Assembly (NCBI GenBank): GCA_023439505.1
Contig: JAEXNR010000008.1
Coordinates: 1 to 17,468, forward strand
Direction: 5' to 3'
DNA: 17,468 nt
DNA from: Bacillota bacterium
Lineage (GTDB): Bacteria > Bacillota > Clostridia > Lachnospirales > Lachnospiraceae
How positions within the stretch are numbered: the stretch's first letter is position 1; every line of letters starts with the position of its first letter. The translations under genes and the position numbers were made by a program. The notes below the pieces were generated by a model that was not told the DNA's origin, did no database searches, and saw nothing but the letters and a program-made list of their open reading frames with translations. Of this stretch, positions 5,327 through 12,023 are shown piece by piece.

Positions 5327-7085
5327 TTATGATGTCGGCAAAATCTTTCAGGAGATTGAAATTGAGCTGATTAAATCCATGAAGCGTAATCTTGGAAGGC
5401 ATCTTAAGTGGGAAGAAGATGAAGGTTTCAATTGGGATCAATGGCAGGCTAAAAAAATCCGGGAAATACGTAGGTTTCGTAATCAAAATAAAGAAATTAT
5501 GGACGGTTATTCTCAGCAGCTTAGCAAAGTTATTAAACAGGATCTGAAAAATCAGTTTCTCGAAGGTGGTCGAAAGGTTGATAAGGAAGTATCCAAGGTA
5601 ATCGAAAAGGGATATAGTCTGGTAAAGCGATCCCCCAACAACGACTTCTTCCAGGGAGACAATGATAAGCTCAAAAGATTGATTCATGCGATTGATAAGG
5701 ATCTTAAGGAAGCGCCGCACGCTGCTCTCAGGCAGATGGACGATGTATACCGCAAGACAATCTTTAAAACCGAGGTTTATCTTGGATCAGGCGCAGTTAC
5801 AATTGATAAGGCTATTGATATGGCAACGAAGGATTTTCTTACAGCCGGTATTAATTGTATTACATACGCCAATGGACGTAATGTTAACATAGCATCATAT
5901 GCCAGGATGGCCGTCAGGACTGGTAATAAGAGAGTATTCCTGATGGGTGAAGGGGAACGTCGAAAGGAATGGGGATTAAGCCTTGTATTAGTCAGTCAAT
6001 ATATGCAATCTTCACCAACCTGTCTGCCATGGCAGGGAAAAGTATACATAGATGATGTTTACTCTGGTGGTAAGGCCGATGACGGAGATTATCCGCTCCT
6101 GAGCCAGGCAATTGAAGGAGGCCTTTTCCATCCAAATTGCAGGCATACGATGAGTACCTTTTTTGAAGGTGTTAATGAAAAGCCGGAACCAATGAAGAAA
6201 AGTGAAGTGGGAAAAGCATATGAAAAAGCCCAAAAGGAAGCAGAGATAAATCGTAATATTCAAAAGTATAAGCGGTTAAAAGAAGGGAGTTTGGATCAGC
6301 AAAATATTGTTAAGTATGAATCAAAATTAAAGGACTGGCAGGAGAAAGGTCGGAGCTTTTATGCTGGGGAGGGGATGGACATAAAGAAACAAAGCAACCT
6401 CCTTACTGATCATAAACAATATGACAGATATAAAGGAATTCTTGGCGATGATTATTTTCCTAATTCTTTTGATAGCTTCCAGAGTAAGAAGTATGCCGCT
6501 AATAATGAATATGGGATACTCAAGGCTCAAGTCAAAGGAATGAGTTATTATAATAAAGCAATTGCAAACGAGCCGGAGATCACCGAGCATGTTAAGAAGG
6601 TTGCTAAAACTGCTGGTATGGATAGTTTGGGCTTAGAATACCGCATCAAGTCGAAAGAATCATTTCTTGAAAAAATTGAGAAAAACTATAACTCGGATGG
6701 AAATGAGTATGAAGTAAAAGACATAATCCGTTATACCTTAGGGTCAGATACTAATAATTTAGTGGATAAAACCCTTCATGCTATTGATATGTTTGAGAAT
6801 GACGGATATAATACAATTAGGATAAAAAATACTTGGGAGCCCGGCAGTTCGTATAATGGGATCAATACATCCATTAAATGCCCCAATGGTCAGATATTTG
6901 AGATGCAATACCATACAAAAGAAAGTTTCGATCTAAAAAATGGAGAACTGCATAAACTTTACGAACAACAAAGAAAAATAGTGGATGATGAATCTGATGA
7001 ATATCTTGAAATTGAGGATAAAATGATTGAGTTATCAAGTAAGCTGACTTTTCCTAAAAATATTGAAAGGGTGAAGAACAAATGA
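5319..7085 (+). CDS. MuF-type minor capsid protein fused to a C-terminal RelA/SpoT-like toxin domain
   Basis: Residues 1-350 are a phage minor capsid protein 2/MuF-like head protein. It begins MNDYDVGKIFQEIE and carries the HPNCRHT motif at 271-277, then a charged helical linker. Residues 360-430 are a connecting region. From about 435 a RelA/SpoT synthetase-like domain follows: R442xK444S for phosphate binding, D468 in KDIIRYT for metal, Y512 in SSYNGIN for base stacking, E528 in FEMQYHT as second acidic residue, then ESFDLK and HKLYEQQR. D-to-Y spacing is 44 and Y-to-E 16, close to the known synthetases. There is no HD hydrolase or TGS/ACT domain, so such a domain would only make product: ppGpp-like or (p)ppApp-like nucleotides, or pyrophosphorylated tRNA. 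ATG 5319 is preferred over 5292 because GGTGAT precedes it and MuF homologues start this way. The fusion indicates a virion-borne polymorphic toxin. Confidence 0.85.
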   Translation: MNDYDVGKIFQEIEIELIKSMKRNLGRHLKWEEDEGFNWDQWQAKKIREIRRFRNQNKEIMDGYSQQLSKVIKQDLKNQFLEGGRKVDKEVSKVIEKGYSLVKRSPNNDFFQGDNDKLKRLIHAIDKDLKEAPHAALRQMDDVYRKTIFKTEVYLGSGAVTIDKAIDMATKDFLTAGINCITYANGRNVNIASYARMAVRTGNKRVFLMGEGERRKEWGLSLVLVSQYMQSSPTCLPWQGKVYIDDVYSGGKADDGDYPLLSQAIEGGLFHPNCRHTMSTFFEGVNEKPEPMKKSEVGKAYEKAQKEAEINRNIQKYKRLKEGSLDQQNIVKYESKLKDWQEKGRSFYAGEGMDIKKQSNLLTDHKQYDRYKGILGDDYFPNSFDSFQSKKYAANNEYGILKAQVKGMSYYNKAIANEPEITEHVKKVAKTAGMDSLGLEYRIKSKESFLEKIEKNYNSDGNEYEVKDIIRYTLGSDTNNLVDKTLHAIDMFENDGYNTIRIKNTWEPGSSYNGINTSIKCPNGQIFEMQYHTKESFDLKNGELHKLYEQQRKIVDDESDEYLEIEDKMIELSSKLTFPKNIERVKNK

Positions 7086-7285
7086 AATATTATGTTTTAA
7101 GCGATCTTGATCATAGAGGTACTATTGTCCGTTCTGAGGGTGGAAAAAGTTACAAATATGATAAGGAACGAGGATGGGTAAGATCCGGAATAATGTCTCA
7201 GTACTTCTTCCCAGATAGCCCGGTTTATGAATCGTATAATGAGATCACAGAGGAAGAAGTAAATAAATTAATATCAGTTATATAA
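7082..7285 (+). CDS. Candidate immunity protein for the MuF-RelA/SpoT toxin
   Basis: This 67-aa protein starts inside the stop codon of the toxin gene (ATGA overlap, 4 nt), with AAAGGGTGA just upstream. Strict coupling to the gene carrying the toxic domain is the usual arrangement of a toxin and its immunity gene. The sequence looks like a small globular protein: an N-terminal strand (MKYYVLSDL), a GGKSYKYD turn, a WVRSG segment, an aromatic SQYFFPDSPVYESY stretch, and an acidic C-terminal helix (EITEEEVNKLI). It has no membrane segment or signal peptide, consistent with neutralising a cytosolic enzyme in producer cells. A terminator-like hairpin begins two bases after its stop. I do not recognise a named family; the immunity role rests on position. 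Confidence 0.7.
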   Translation: MKYYVLSDLDHRGTIVRSEGGKSYKYDKERGWVRSGIMSQYFFPDSPVYESYNEITEEEVNKLISVI

Positions 7286-7286
7286 C

Positions 7287-7317
7287 ACCATCTATCATAA
7301 CGGTAGGTGGTATTTTT
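7287..7317 (+). terminator. Terminator-like hairpin after the immunity gene
   Basis: ACCATCTATC (7287-7296) pairs along all 10 bases with GGTAGGTGGT (7302-7311), three pairs being G-U, around a 5-nt loop. T-run TTTTT at 7313-7317 follows. It stands inside what should be one late operon, so it would reduce expression of downstream genes unless bypassed. Confidence 0.6.
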
Positions 7318-7337
7318 ATGTCCGAAAGGAGCGTGCC

Positions 7338-7541
7338 ATGCCAGTAGATAAATACAGACCTAAGCCCATCAATGGTCTAAAAGTAAAATATGACGGTAAA
7401 GAGTATAACAAAATTACTTCTGTTTCACGGGGATATGATTACAGTAATTTTCATTATTTAGATGAAAATGATTCAGAGTGTTCAATATACTTGGCGCCGG
7501 GAAAATCAATCACCATGATTGAGGATAAATCAAATAAATGA
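7338..7541 (+). CDS. Unknown small protein (67 aa), possible second immunity gene
   Basis: I do not recognise the family. GAAAGGAG lies 6 nt before the ATG. The protein looks beta-rich (LKVKYDGKEYNKITSV, NFHYLDENDSECSIYL) and ends in a short polar tail, with no membrane segment. It lies in a unit bounded on both sides by terminator-like hairpins, next to the putative immunity gene and before the scaffold gene. Such extra small genes after polymorphic toxins are often spare immunity genes kept from earlier toxin variants. It could equally be an ordinary accessory gene. Its length is the same as that of the neighbour (67 aa), but I see no clear sequence similarity between the two. Confidence 0.65.
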   Translation: MPVDKYRPKPINGLKVKYDGKEYNKITSVSRGYDYSNFHYLDENDSECSIYLAPGKSITMIEDKSNK

Positions 7542-7545
7542 TATT

Positions 7546-7567
7546 AGCATCCTTCAGGGGTGCTTTT
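7546..7567 (+). terminator. Weak terminator-like hairpin before the scaffold gene
   Basis: AGCATCC (7546-7552) pairs with GGGTGCT (7558-7564, one G-U) around a 5-nt loop, followed by a short T stretch broken by one A. It is weaker than the hairpin at 7287-7317 but stands in the same place relative to the preceding small gene. Confidence 0.4.
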
Positions 7568-7625
7568 ATTATACAATCAATCCACCGGACGAGACCGGGA
7601 TAACGAAGCGAAGGAGAGAAAATTT

Positions 7626-8207
7626 ATGAAGAAAGAAGATTTTATTGCTTTAGGATTAACCGAGGAGCAGGCAACAAAAGCAGCTGAGGCATCTGGAAAT
7701 GAGTTGAAAACTTATGTCCCAAAGCATAGGTTTGATGAGGTTTCCGAGGAGAATAAAACTCTTAAGGGTACTGTTGATAATAACAATAAAGCTCTTGAAG
7801 ACCTTAAGAAGTCAAGTGGTGATGCCGAGGCTATGAAAAAGCAGATTGAAGAACTGCAAAAGGACCAGAAGACCAAGGATGAAACACATCAAAGCGAGTT
7901 AAGGGAATTAAAACTTAATAATGCGATTAAGCTGGTGGTTACCGGTAAAGTGCATGATGAGGATTTGGCTGCAGGATTGTTTGATAAAACTAAATTAATT
8001 CTTGGCGATGATGGAAAAGTTACTGGTATTGATGAACAACTTAAGACCTTACAGGAGAGTAAGAAATTCCTCTTCAAGGATGTTACCCCTCCTGCAAGAC
8101 CTGGCTTTCAAATCGGAGGAAATCCTCCTGCTTCTGGGGCCAGCAACAATTCAACACTGAGCCTAAATGACGCAGTTGCAGCAGCTATACAGGCTCAAAC
8201 AAAATAA
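7626..8207 (+). CDS. Capsid scaffolding protein (Phage GP20-like)
   Basis: This internal scaffold directs assembly of the major capsid protein and leaves the head before packaging. The 193-aa protein is highly charged and largely helical. A coiled coil covers about residues 38-98, rich in Lys, Glu and Gln. A shorter C-terminal segment (AIKLVVTGKVHDEDLAAGLFDKTKLIL) and a Pro/Gly-rich linker precede the last helix (LNDAVAAAIQAQTK), which would contact the shell. It begins MKKEDFIALGLTEEQA, as Gp20-type scaffolds do. ATG 7626 is chosen because AAGGAGA (7611-7617) sits 8 nt upstream; the in-frame codons back to 7560 run through the hairpin and are not coding. The capsid gene follows after 16 nt. 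Confidence 0.87.
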   Translation: MKKEDFIALGLTEEQATKAAEASGNELKTYVPKHRFDEVSEENKTLKGTVDNNNKALEDLKKSSGDAEAMKKQIEELQKDQKTKDETHQSELRELKLNNAIKLVVTGKVHDEDLAAGLFDKTKLILGDDGKVTGIDEQLKTLQESKKFLFKDVTPPARPGFQIGGNPPASGASNNSTLSLNDAVAAAIQAQTK

Positions 8208-8223
8208 GAAAGGATGAATTTTT

Positions 8224-9186
8224 ATGCCAATTACTTTAGCAGAGGCACAGAAAAATGTGCAGGACGCTCTTCAGATGGGCGTTATTGACGAGTTCAGAAA
8301 ATCAAATTACATTCTGGATAACCTTACTTTTGACGATGCTGTTTCCCCTACGGGAGGCGGTGCAACACTGACATATTCCTATACTAGACTACTTACACAA
8401 CCTACAGCTGCATTCAGGGCTGTAAACAGTGAATATTCTCCGCAGTCAGTATCTAAACAAAGACACTCCTGTGATCTTAAGGTGTTCGGTGGAAGTTATG
8501 AAGTCGATCGTATCATTGCAAATATGGGCGGTATTATATCTGAAGTCACATTGCAGACCCAGCAAAAAATTAAGGCAGCACAGGCATTATTTAATGATAC
8601 TGTGATTAATGGTGACAGTGCTACAGATGAGAACGCCTTTGACGGTTTAGAGAAGGCATTGACTGGATCCAGCACAGAATATAATCCCAGTGCTACAATT
8701 GACCTGTCTACATCTGCAGCCGTAGACACCAATTACAAAGTATTCCTTGATATACTGGATGAATTCCTTATGGGACTCGACGGACAGCCCTCTTTTATCG
8801 CGGGGAATCTGAAGCTAATTGCAAAAATAAGAGCATGTGCGAGGCGTGCCGGAATGTACATGACTTCTAAAAATGATTTTGGTCAGCAGATTGAATCGTA
8901 CGGACCTGTTCCGTTGATTGATCTTGGAGCAAAGCCAGGAAGCAACAATCCCGTTGTGCCTATTTTGACCGGCGACGATGCAGGCCTGACGTCTCTTTAT
9001 GCTGTTCGCTTTGGACTTGATGGTTTTCATGGAGTATCTATGGTTGGACAGCCTCCGGTAAAAACATGGTTACCCGACTTTACCACTGCCGGAGCAGTTA
9101 AAAAGGGTGAAGTCGAAATGGTAGCAGCGGTAGCTCTTAAAGCAACTAAGGCCGCTGGCGTTATGAGAAAAATTAAGGTGCAGTAA
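8224..9186 (+). CDS. Major capsid protein (HK97 fold)
   Basis: This is the shell-forming protein. It has 320 aa, follows the scaffold directly and has the character of HK97-fold capsid proteins: the N-terminal MPITLAEAQKNVQDALQMGVIDEF arm, a TPTGGG-like turn before a beta stretch (GGATLTYSYTRL), the central long helix around TLQTQQKIKAAQALFNDTVINGD, and a C-terminal beta domain ending in alternating Val and Ala. With a separate Gp20 scaffold it does not need a long delta domain, and none is seen. AAAGGATG precedes the ATG. No protease gene is present in the head module, so maturation is probably without proteolysis, as in SPP1. Confidence 0.9.
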   Translation: MPITLAEAQKNVQDALQMGVIDEFRKSNYILDNLTFDDAVSPTGGGATLTYSYTRLLTQPTAAFRAVNSEYSPQSVSKQRHSCDLKVFGGSYEVDRIIANMGGIISEVTLQTQQKIKAAQALFNDTVINGDSATDENAFDGLEKALTGSSTEYNPSATIDLSTSAAVDTNYKVFLDILDEFLMGLDGQPSFIAGNLKLIAKIRACARRAGMYMTSKNDFGQQIESYGPVPLIDLGAKPGSNNPVVPILTGDDAGLTSLYAVRFGLDGFHGVSMVGQPPVKTWLPDFTTAGAVKKGEVEMVAAVALKATKAAGVMRKIKVQ

Positions 9187-9197
9187 GGAGGAATATT

Positions 9198-9494
9198 ATG
9201 TCGAAGATAATTGCTCCCAATAATCAGTATACAGGTATCTCTGCCAGCGTGTCATTTGTAAACGGTATAGGGGAGACTGATAATCCGGAGCTGATTAAAT
9301 GGTTTGAGCGCAGCGGTTATTCAGTAGAAAAAACTGAAGACGATAAAGCTGATCAGGATCCAGGAGAGTTAACCGGTATGGACATTGATCAGCTGAGGGA
9401 ATATGCAGAGGAACATGGGATTGACATTGGTGCTGCTACTTCAGTTAACGGTATACTTAAGAAGATTAAGGAAGCAGAGAAGAAGGAGGCTTAA
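9198..9494 (+). CDS. Small head-region protein with SAP/HeH-like C-terminus
   Basis: The 98-aa protein has two parts. The N-terminal half contains YTGISASVSFVNGIGETDN and a WFERSGY motif, a pattern common in short proteins placed just after the capsid gene. The C-terminal part (LTGMDIDQLREYAEEHGIDIG...VNGILKKIKEAE) resembles the small helix-extended-helix/SAP/Rho-N-like fold. Between them lies an acidic linker. An AAGGAGG ribosome binding site lies before the ATG. The position suggests a capsid accessory or head-completion protein; its role is not established from sequence. Confidence 0.75.
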   Translation: MSKIIAPNNQYTGISASVSFVNGIGETDNPELIKWFERSGYSVEKTEDDKADQDPGELTGMDIDQLREYAEEHGIDIGAATSVNGILKKIKEAEKKEA

Positions 9495-9497
9495 CCG

Positions 9498-9818
9498 ATG
9501 GCATATGCTACTAGTGGTACATTGGATGATGAGCTCTTGGAACTTGCTAGTAGCAAGATTGATGAGCTCACCTTTAACCGAATAGTGAAAATAGGCTTTG
9601 TAAATTTAACACCTTTCCAACAAAGTAAGGTCGGGCAGGCTACACTTCTTCAGGCACAGTATTATGACGATTACGGAACGGATCCATCCCTGTTAAGTGG
9701 CTTCAGCGTATCCGGTTTAAGTATGAGCCTCGGTAATAATGTGTCCGTGCCTTTAGGGGTTAGCCCGGCTGCGTATTCACTATTAAAACCTACTGGACTA
9801 ATGAATAGGACGGTGTGA
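9498..9818 (+). CDS. Head-tail connector/adaptor protein
   Basis: The 106-aa protein stands at the place of the adaptor that binds below the portal (SPP1 gp15/HK97 gp6 position). It is helix-rich at the N-terminus (TLDDELLELASSKIDELTFNRIV), has a central helix around QQSKVGQATLLQAQYY, and ends in a Gly/Ser-rich beta stretch. AAGGAGG lies 8 nt upstream of the ATG, and the stop overlaps the region that holds the start of the next gene. The family assignment is from position and general shape more than from a signature motif. Confidence 0.7.
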   Translation: MAYATSGTLDDELLELASSKIDELTFNRIVKIGFVNLTPFQQSKVGQATLLQAQYYDDYGTDPSLLSGFSVSGLSMSLGNNVSVPLGVSPAAYSLLKPTGLMNRTV

Positions 9819-9820
9819 CT

Positions 9821-10168
9821 ATGATACCGAATAAATTACCTAAGCTGCCGAAAAAGCTGTTTAATCAAGAGTGGACGATATCCATAGGGGAAGGAAGTAT
9901 TAGTGAGGACGGGGAGCCGGTTTATGAAGCGACAAATACTGAAAAGTGTTTTTACTCCGGGAAGTCACACCAGATTATGAACACAGAAAAGCAGATTATC
10001 CGATTAGAAGGAACATTAGTGGCATTGGGAGATCTGTTTCCTGATCTTTCCGAGATAAGCACCGGTATAGCACAGAGAGGTATGGAAAGAAAATATAAAA
10101 TATATCGGTGTGTAAGACCCCTGAATCCTGATGGATCTGTATATGCTACAATCATGGAGTTAATGTAA
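9821..10168 (+). CDS. Minor capsid protein 1-like head-tail stopper
   Basis: The product is small and beta-rich (115 aa) with YKIYRCVRPLNPDGSVYATIMELM at the end. The order that follows (this gene, a protein with the HPEYNF signature, then a tail-completion-like protein) is that of the three minor capsid proteins of Listeria A118-type phages, so this is most likely the first of them, functioning as the head-closure stopper. ATG 9821 is preferred to the GTG at 9815, which overlaps the previous stop; AGGACGGTG stands shortly upstream. The last base of its stop is the first base of the next start codon. Confidence 0.72.
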   Translation: MIPNKLPKLPKKLFNQEWTISIGEGSISEDGEPVYEATNTEKCFYSGKSHQIMNTEKQIIRLEGTLVALGDLFPDLSEISTGIAQRGMERKYKIYRCVRPLNPDGSVYATIMELM

Positions 10169-10539
10169 TGAATATTAAAGTTAGGATGAACAAAACCGCA
10201 TTAAAGCAGATATCCGCTGCACAGATCACGGCATTGGAGATGACTGCTGAGGCAGTAAAAACTGATGTTATTGCCAAGAATGTAATGCCCTTTGACTTAG
10301 GAACCATGCAAAATGAATCTACAATGATTGATACGTCTATGTCAAGGCATGGGATAGTGACAATTCCAACAGATACACCTTATTCGAGACGTCTTTATTT
10401 CCATCCGGAATACAACTTTAATAAAGATAAGAATCCGTATGCGAAAGGCAGATGGTATGATGACTGGATCAATGGAAAGTATAAAGCCTTCCCTTTAAAT
10501 GCCTTTCGGACGATATACAAAAGACTGACTGGAGTGTGA
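10168..10539 (+). CDS. Minor capsid protein 2-like (tail-completion)
   Basis: A 123-aa protein with an N-terminal helix (LKQISAAQITALEMTAEAVKTDVI) followed by PFDLGTMQNES and the diagnostic YFHPEYNFNKDKNPYAKGRWYDDWINGKYK stretch, in which HPEYNF and the NP..G.W..W pattern are characteristic of the minor capsid/tail-completion family of A118-like phages. It would act at the head-tail joint, like the HK97 gp10/SPP1 gp16.1 class. The TAATG overlap with the preceding gene indicates coupled translation. Confidence 0.82.
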   Translation: MNIKVRMNKTALKQISAAQITALEMTAEAVKTDVIAKNVMPFDLGTMQNESTMIDTSMSRHGIVTIPTDTPYSRRLYFHPEYNFNKDKNPYAKGRWYDDWINGKYKAFPLNAFRTIYKRLTGV

Positions 10540-10543
10540 TGCG

Positions 10544-10933
10544 ATGACTCTAAAAGAAATAAGGGACTGGTTAAAGCCTCAAATTACTGAAATAACGAAT
10601 GCTTACATAGGAAAGACGGATCAATCAAAAGAAAAATCAATCTGCGTGTATGGTCGTGCCAGTTCTGCTGATAAGATAGCGGTCGGAGGATTGATTAACA
10701 CCTCAACCGCCACAAAGGGTATCAGTATTTTGGTACAATGGTCGAAAAATTGTGATATTGCAGAAATAAAAGCAAAGAGCATATATAACATCTTTAAAGG
10801 CACTCGTACCGTGATAAGAGGTACAGAGTGCTTTTTCCATATGCTTAATGATGAACCTGTGCCCGTAGGGACCAATGACATGGATATCTATGAGTACGTA
10901 ATTGATATTAACATTATATATAAGAGAGGATGA
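10544..10933 (+). CDS. Minor capsid protein 3-like/tail terminator
   Basis: The 129-aa protein begins with a helix (TLKEIRDWLKPQI) and continues as an alternating alpha/beta protein containing KSICVYGRASSADKIAVGG and GISILVQWSKN, and ends with IDINIIYKRG. This is the pattern of the minor capsid 3/tail-terminator group that caps the tail tube and joins it to the head. It is the last gene before the tail tube gene, as expected. GGAG lies upstream of the ATG, 4 nt after the previous stop codon. Confidence 0.78.
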   Translation: MTLKEIRDWLKPQITEITNAYIGKTDQSKEKSICVYGRASSADKIAVGGLINTSTATKGISILVQWSKNCDIAEIKAKSIYNIFKGTRTVIRGTECFFHMLNDEPVPVGTNDMDIYEYVIDINIIYKRG

Positions 10934-10939
10934 TACGAA

Positions 10940-11614
10940 TTGGCTTTAATTTTGGTAAATGGTTCAAAAGGTACTGCTGGTACCACGAGTATTACCGGGC
11001 TGACGTCAGGGAAGAGATATAAGGTAACCACTGGTGGCTTTGTGTTTCCGGTGCTGGCAGGCGGTACCCTTGGTACTCCTGGGGCAAGTGTGGCCTATGC
11101 TTCTTTATCGGCATTGTCCGGTACAAGTATTACTGGATTGATCGATGGGGTAGCATATTTCGTACAGGAAGTCACAGCAGGAACTATATCCGACGGCGTT
11201 GCTCCGGTAAACGAGATTACGTTCGGAGTAAATATGAGCGGAAGAACAGGATCCATAAGTACCGTTGTAAAGGACGCGGAAAGCCTGTCCATTGCCATAG
11301 ATGGCAATGTGGAAGAGTGGAATGCAATGGACCAGGGTGGATGGATCAGGAGATTAATGACATCAAAATCCCTGACAATTTCCCTTGGGGGAAAGAGAAA
11401 TTATGGTGATCCAGGGTGTGATTACGTTGCTGGGCTGGCATGGAAGAAGGGACAGGATTGTAACAGTATCTTTTATATTAATTTTCCGAACGGCGATGCT
11501 CTCGTCATGCCATGCGTTATTAATGTTAAAACCATGGGTGGAGATGCTAACGCTGTCGATGCACTCGAATGGGATGCGATGTCAGACGGAAAACCTACAT
11601 ATACACCGGTATAA
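10940..11614 (+). CDS. Major tail tube protein with an N-terminal duplicated domain
   Basis: This is the tube-forming subunit of the long tail. The C-terminal part (about residues 95-224) has the expected beta-sandwich character (EEWNAMDQGGWIRRLMTSKSLTISLGGKRNYG..., ending VDALEWDAMSDGKPTYTPV). The N-terminal 90 or so residues are unusual: TSITGL...GxxYxV occurs at 16-29 and again at 62-75, a 46-residue internal duplication rich in Gly, Ser and Thr. It may form a surface-exposed Ig-like or decorative domain. Translation begins at a TTG with AGAGAGGATG about 8 nt upstream and 6 nt after the preceding stop. A strong terminator follows, as is usual for a gene needed in high copy. Confidence 0.87.
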   Translation: MALILVNGSKGTAGTTSITGLTSGKRYKVTTGGFVFPVLAGGTLGTPGASVAYASLSALSGTSITGLIDGVAYFVQEVTAGTISDGVAPVNEITFGVNMSGRTGSISTVVKDAESLSIAIDGNVEEWNAMDQGGWIRRLMTSKSLTISLGGKRNYGDPGCDYVAGLAWKKGQDCNSIFYINFPNGDALVMPCVINVKTMGGDANAVDALEWDAMSDGKPTYTPV

Positions 11615-11621
11615 CAAGGAA

Positions 11622-11656
11622 GGAGTGGGTCTCAAGTGATCCGCTCCTGTGTTTTT
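11622..11656 (+). terminator. Strong hairpin and T-run after the tail tube gene
   Basis: GGAGTGGGTC (11622-11631) pairs with GATCCGCTCC (11638-11647; two G-U pairs) around a 6-nt loop, and five T follow at 11652-11656. It probably lowers readthrough from the abundant tail tube message into the chaperone and tape measure genes. Confidence 0.75.
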
Positions 11657-11672
11657 GAAAGGAGAAAATAAA

Positions 11673-12023
11673 ATGTCAAACATTATTGATATATCCGGCA
11701 GAATAACCAATCAGCTGCCTGTAGTAAAAATTACAGATGATATTGTTGTAACAGTAAATAACCGTCACAGTACAATTATGAGCATGCAGCTATTGATTAA
11801 GGAACAGGAAAAGGCCGCAAAAGAAAACGATGATGAATACGATGAAATGTCCTTTATGGATAAGGTACTCACAATGCTTACATCCAAAAAGTCGGCAGAT
11901 GCAATCAATGAACTGGATCTGCCATTGCCCGAATATAAGATTGTGTACCAGGCAGTTATGGCAGCTGCAACCGGCAAGACCTTTGAGGAGGCACAGGCAG
12001 AGGAACAACGATTTCAAAAATAA
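11673..12023 (+). CDS. Tail assembly chaperone, short form (gpG-like)
   Basis: This 116-aa protein lies between the tail tube and tape measure genes, the fixed place of the gpG chaperone. Chaperones of this type coat the tape measure protein during tail assembly and are absent from the virion. The sequence is a small acidic alpha/beta domain (IIDISGRITNQLPVVKITDDIVVTVNN) followed by helices and an Ala/Glu-rich end. ATG 11673 is chosen over GTG 11649 because the latter lies in the terminator; AAAGGAG stands about 9 nt before the ATG. Its end overlaps an open reading frame that continues to 12354. Confidence 0.82.
   Translation: MSNIIDISGRITNQLPVVKITDDIVVTVNNRHSTIMSMQLLIKEQEKAAKENDDEYDEMSFMDKVLTMLTSKKSADAINELDLPLPEYKIVYQAVMAAATGKTFEEAQAEEQRFQK

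Noticed and set aside
7560..7625. N-terminal extension of the scaffold protein
   Set aside because: The in-frame sequence begins in the hairpin at 7546-7567 and covers the AAGGAGA ribosome binding site that serves ATG 7626.
11830..12015. Independent gene beginning at 11830 in the second chaperone frame
   Set aside because: The part before about 12013 encodes a Cys/Arg/Gln-rich shadow of gpG, and no ribosome binding site serves it; only the part after the gpG stop looks like a real protein.
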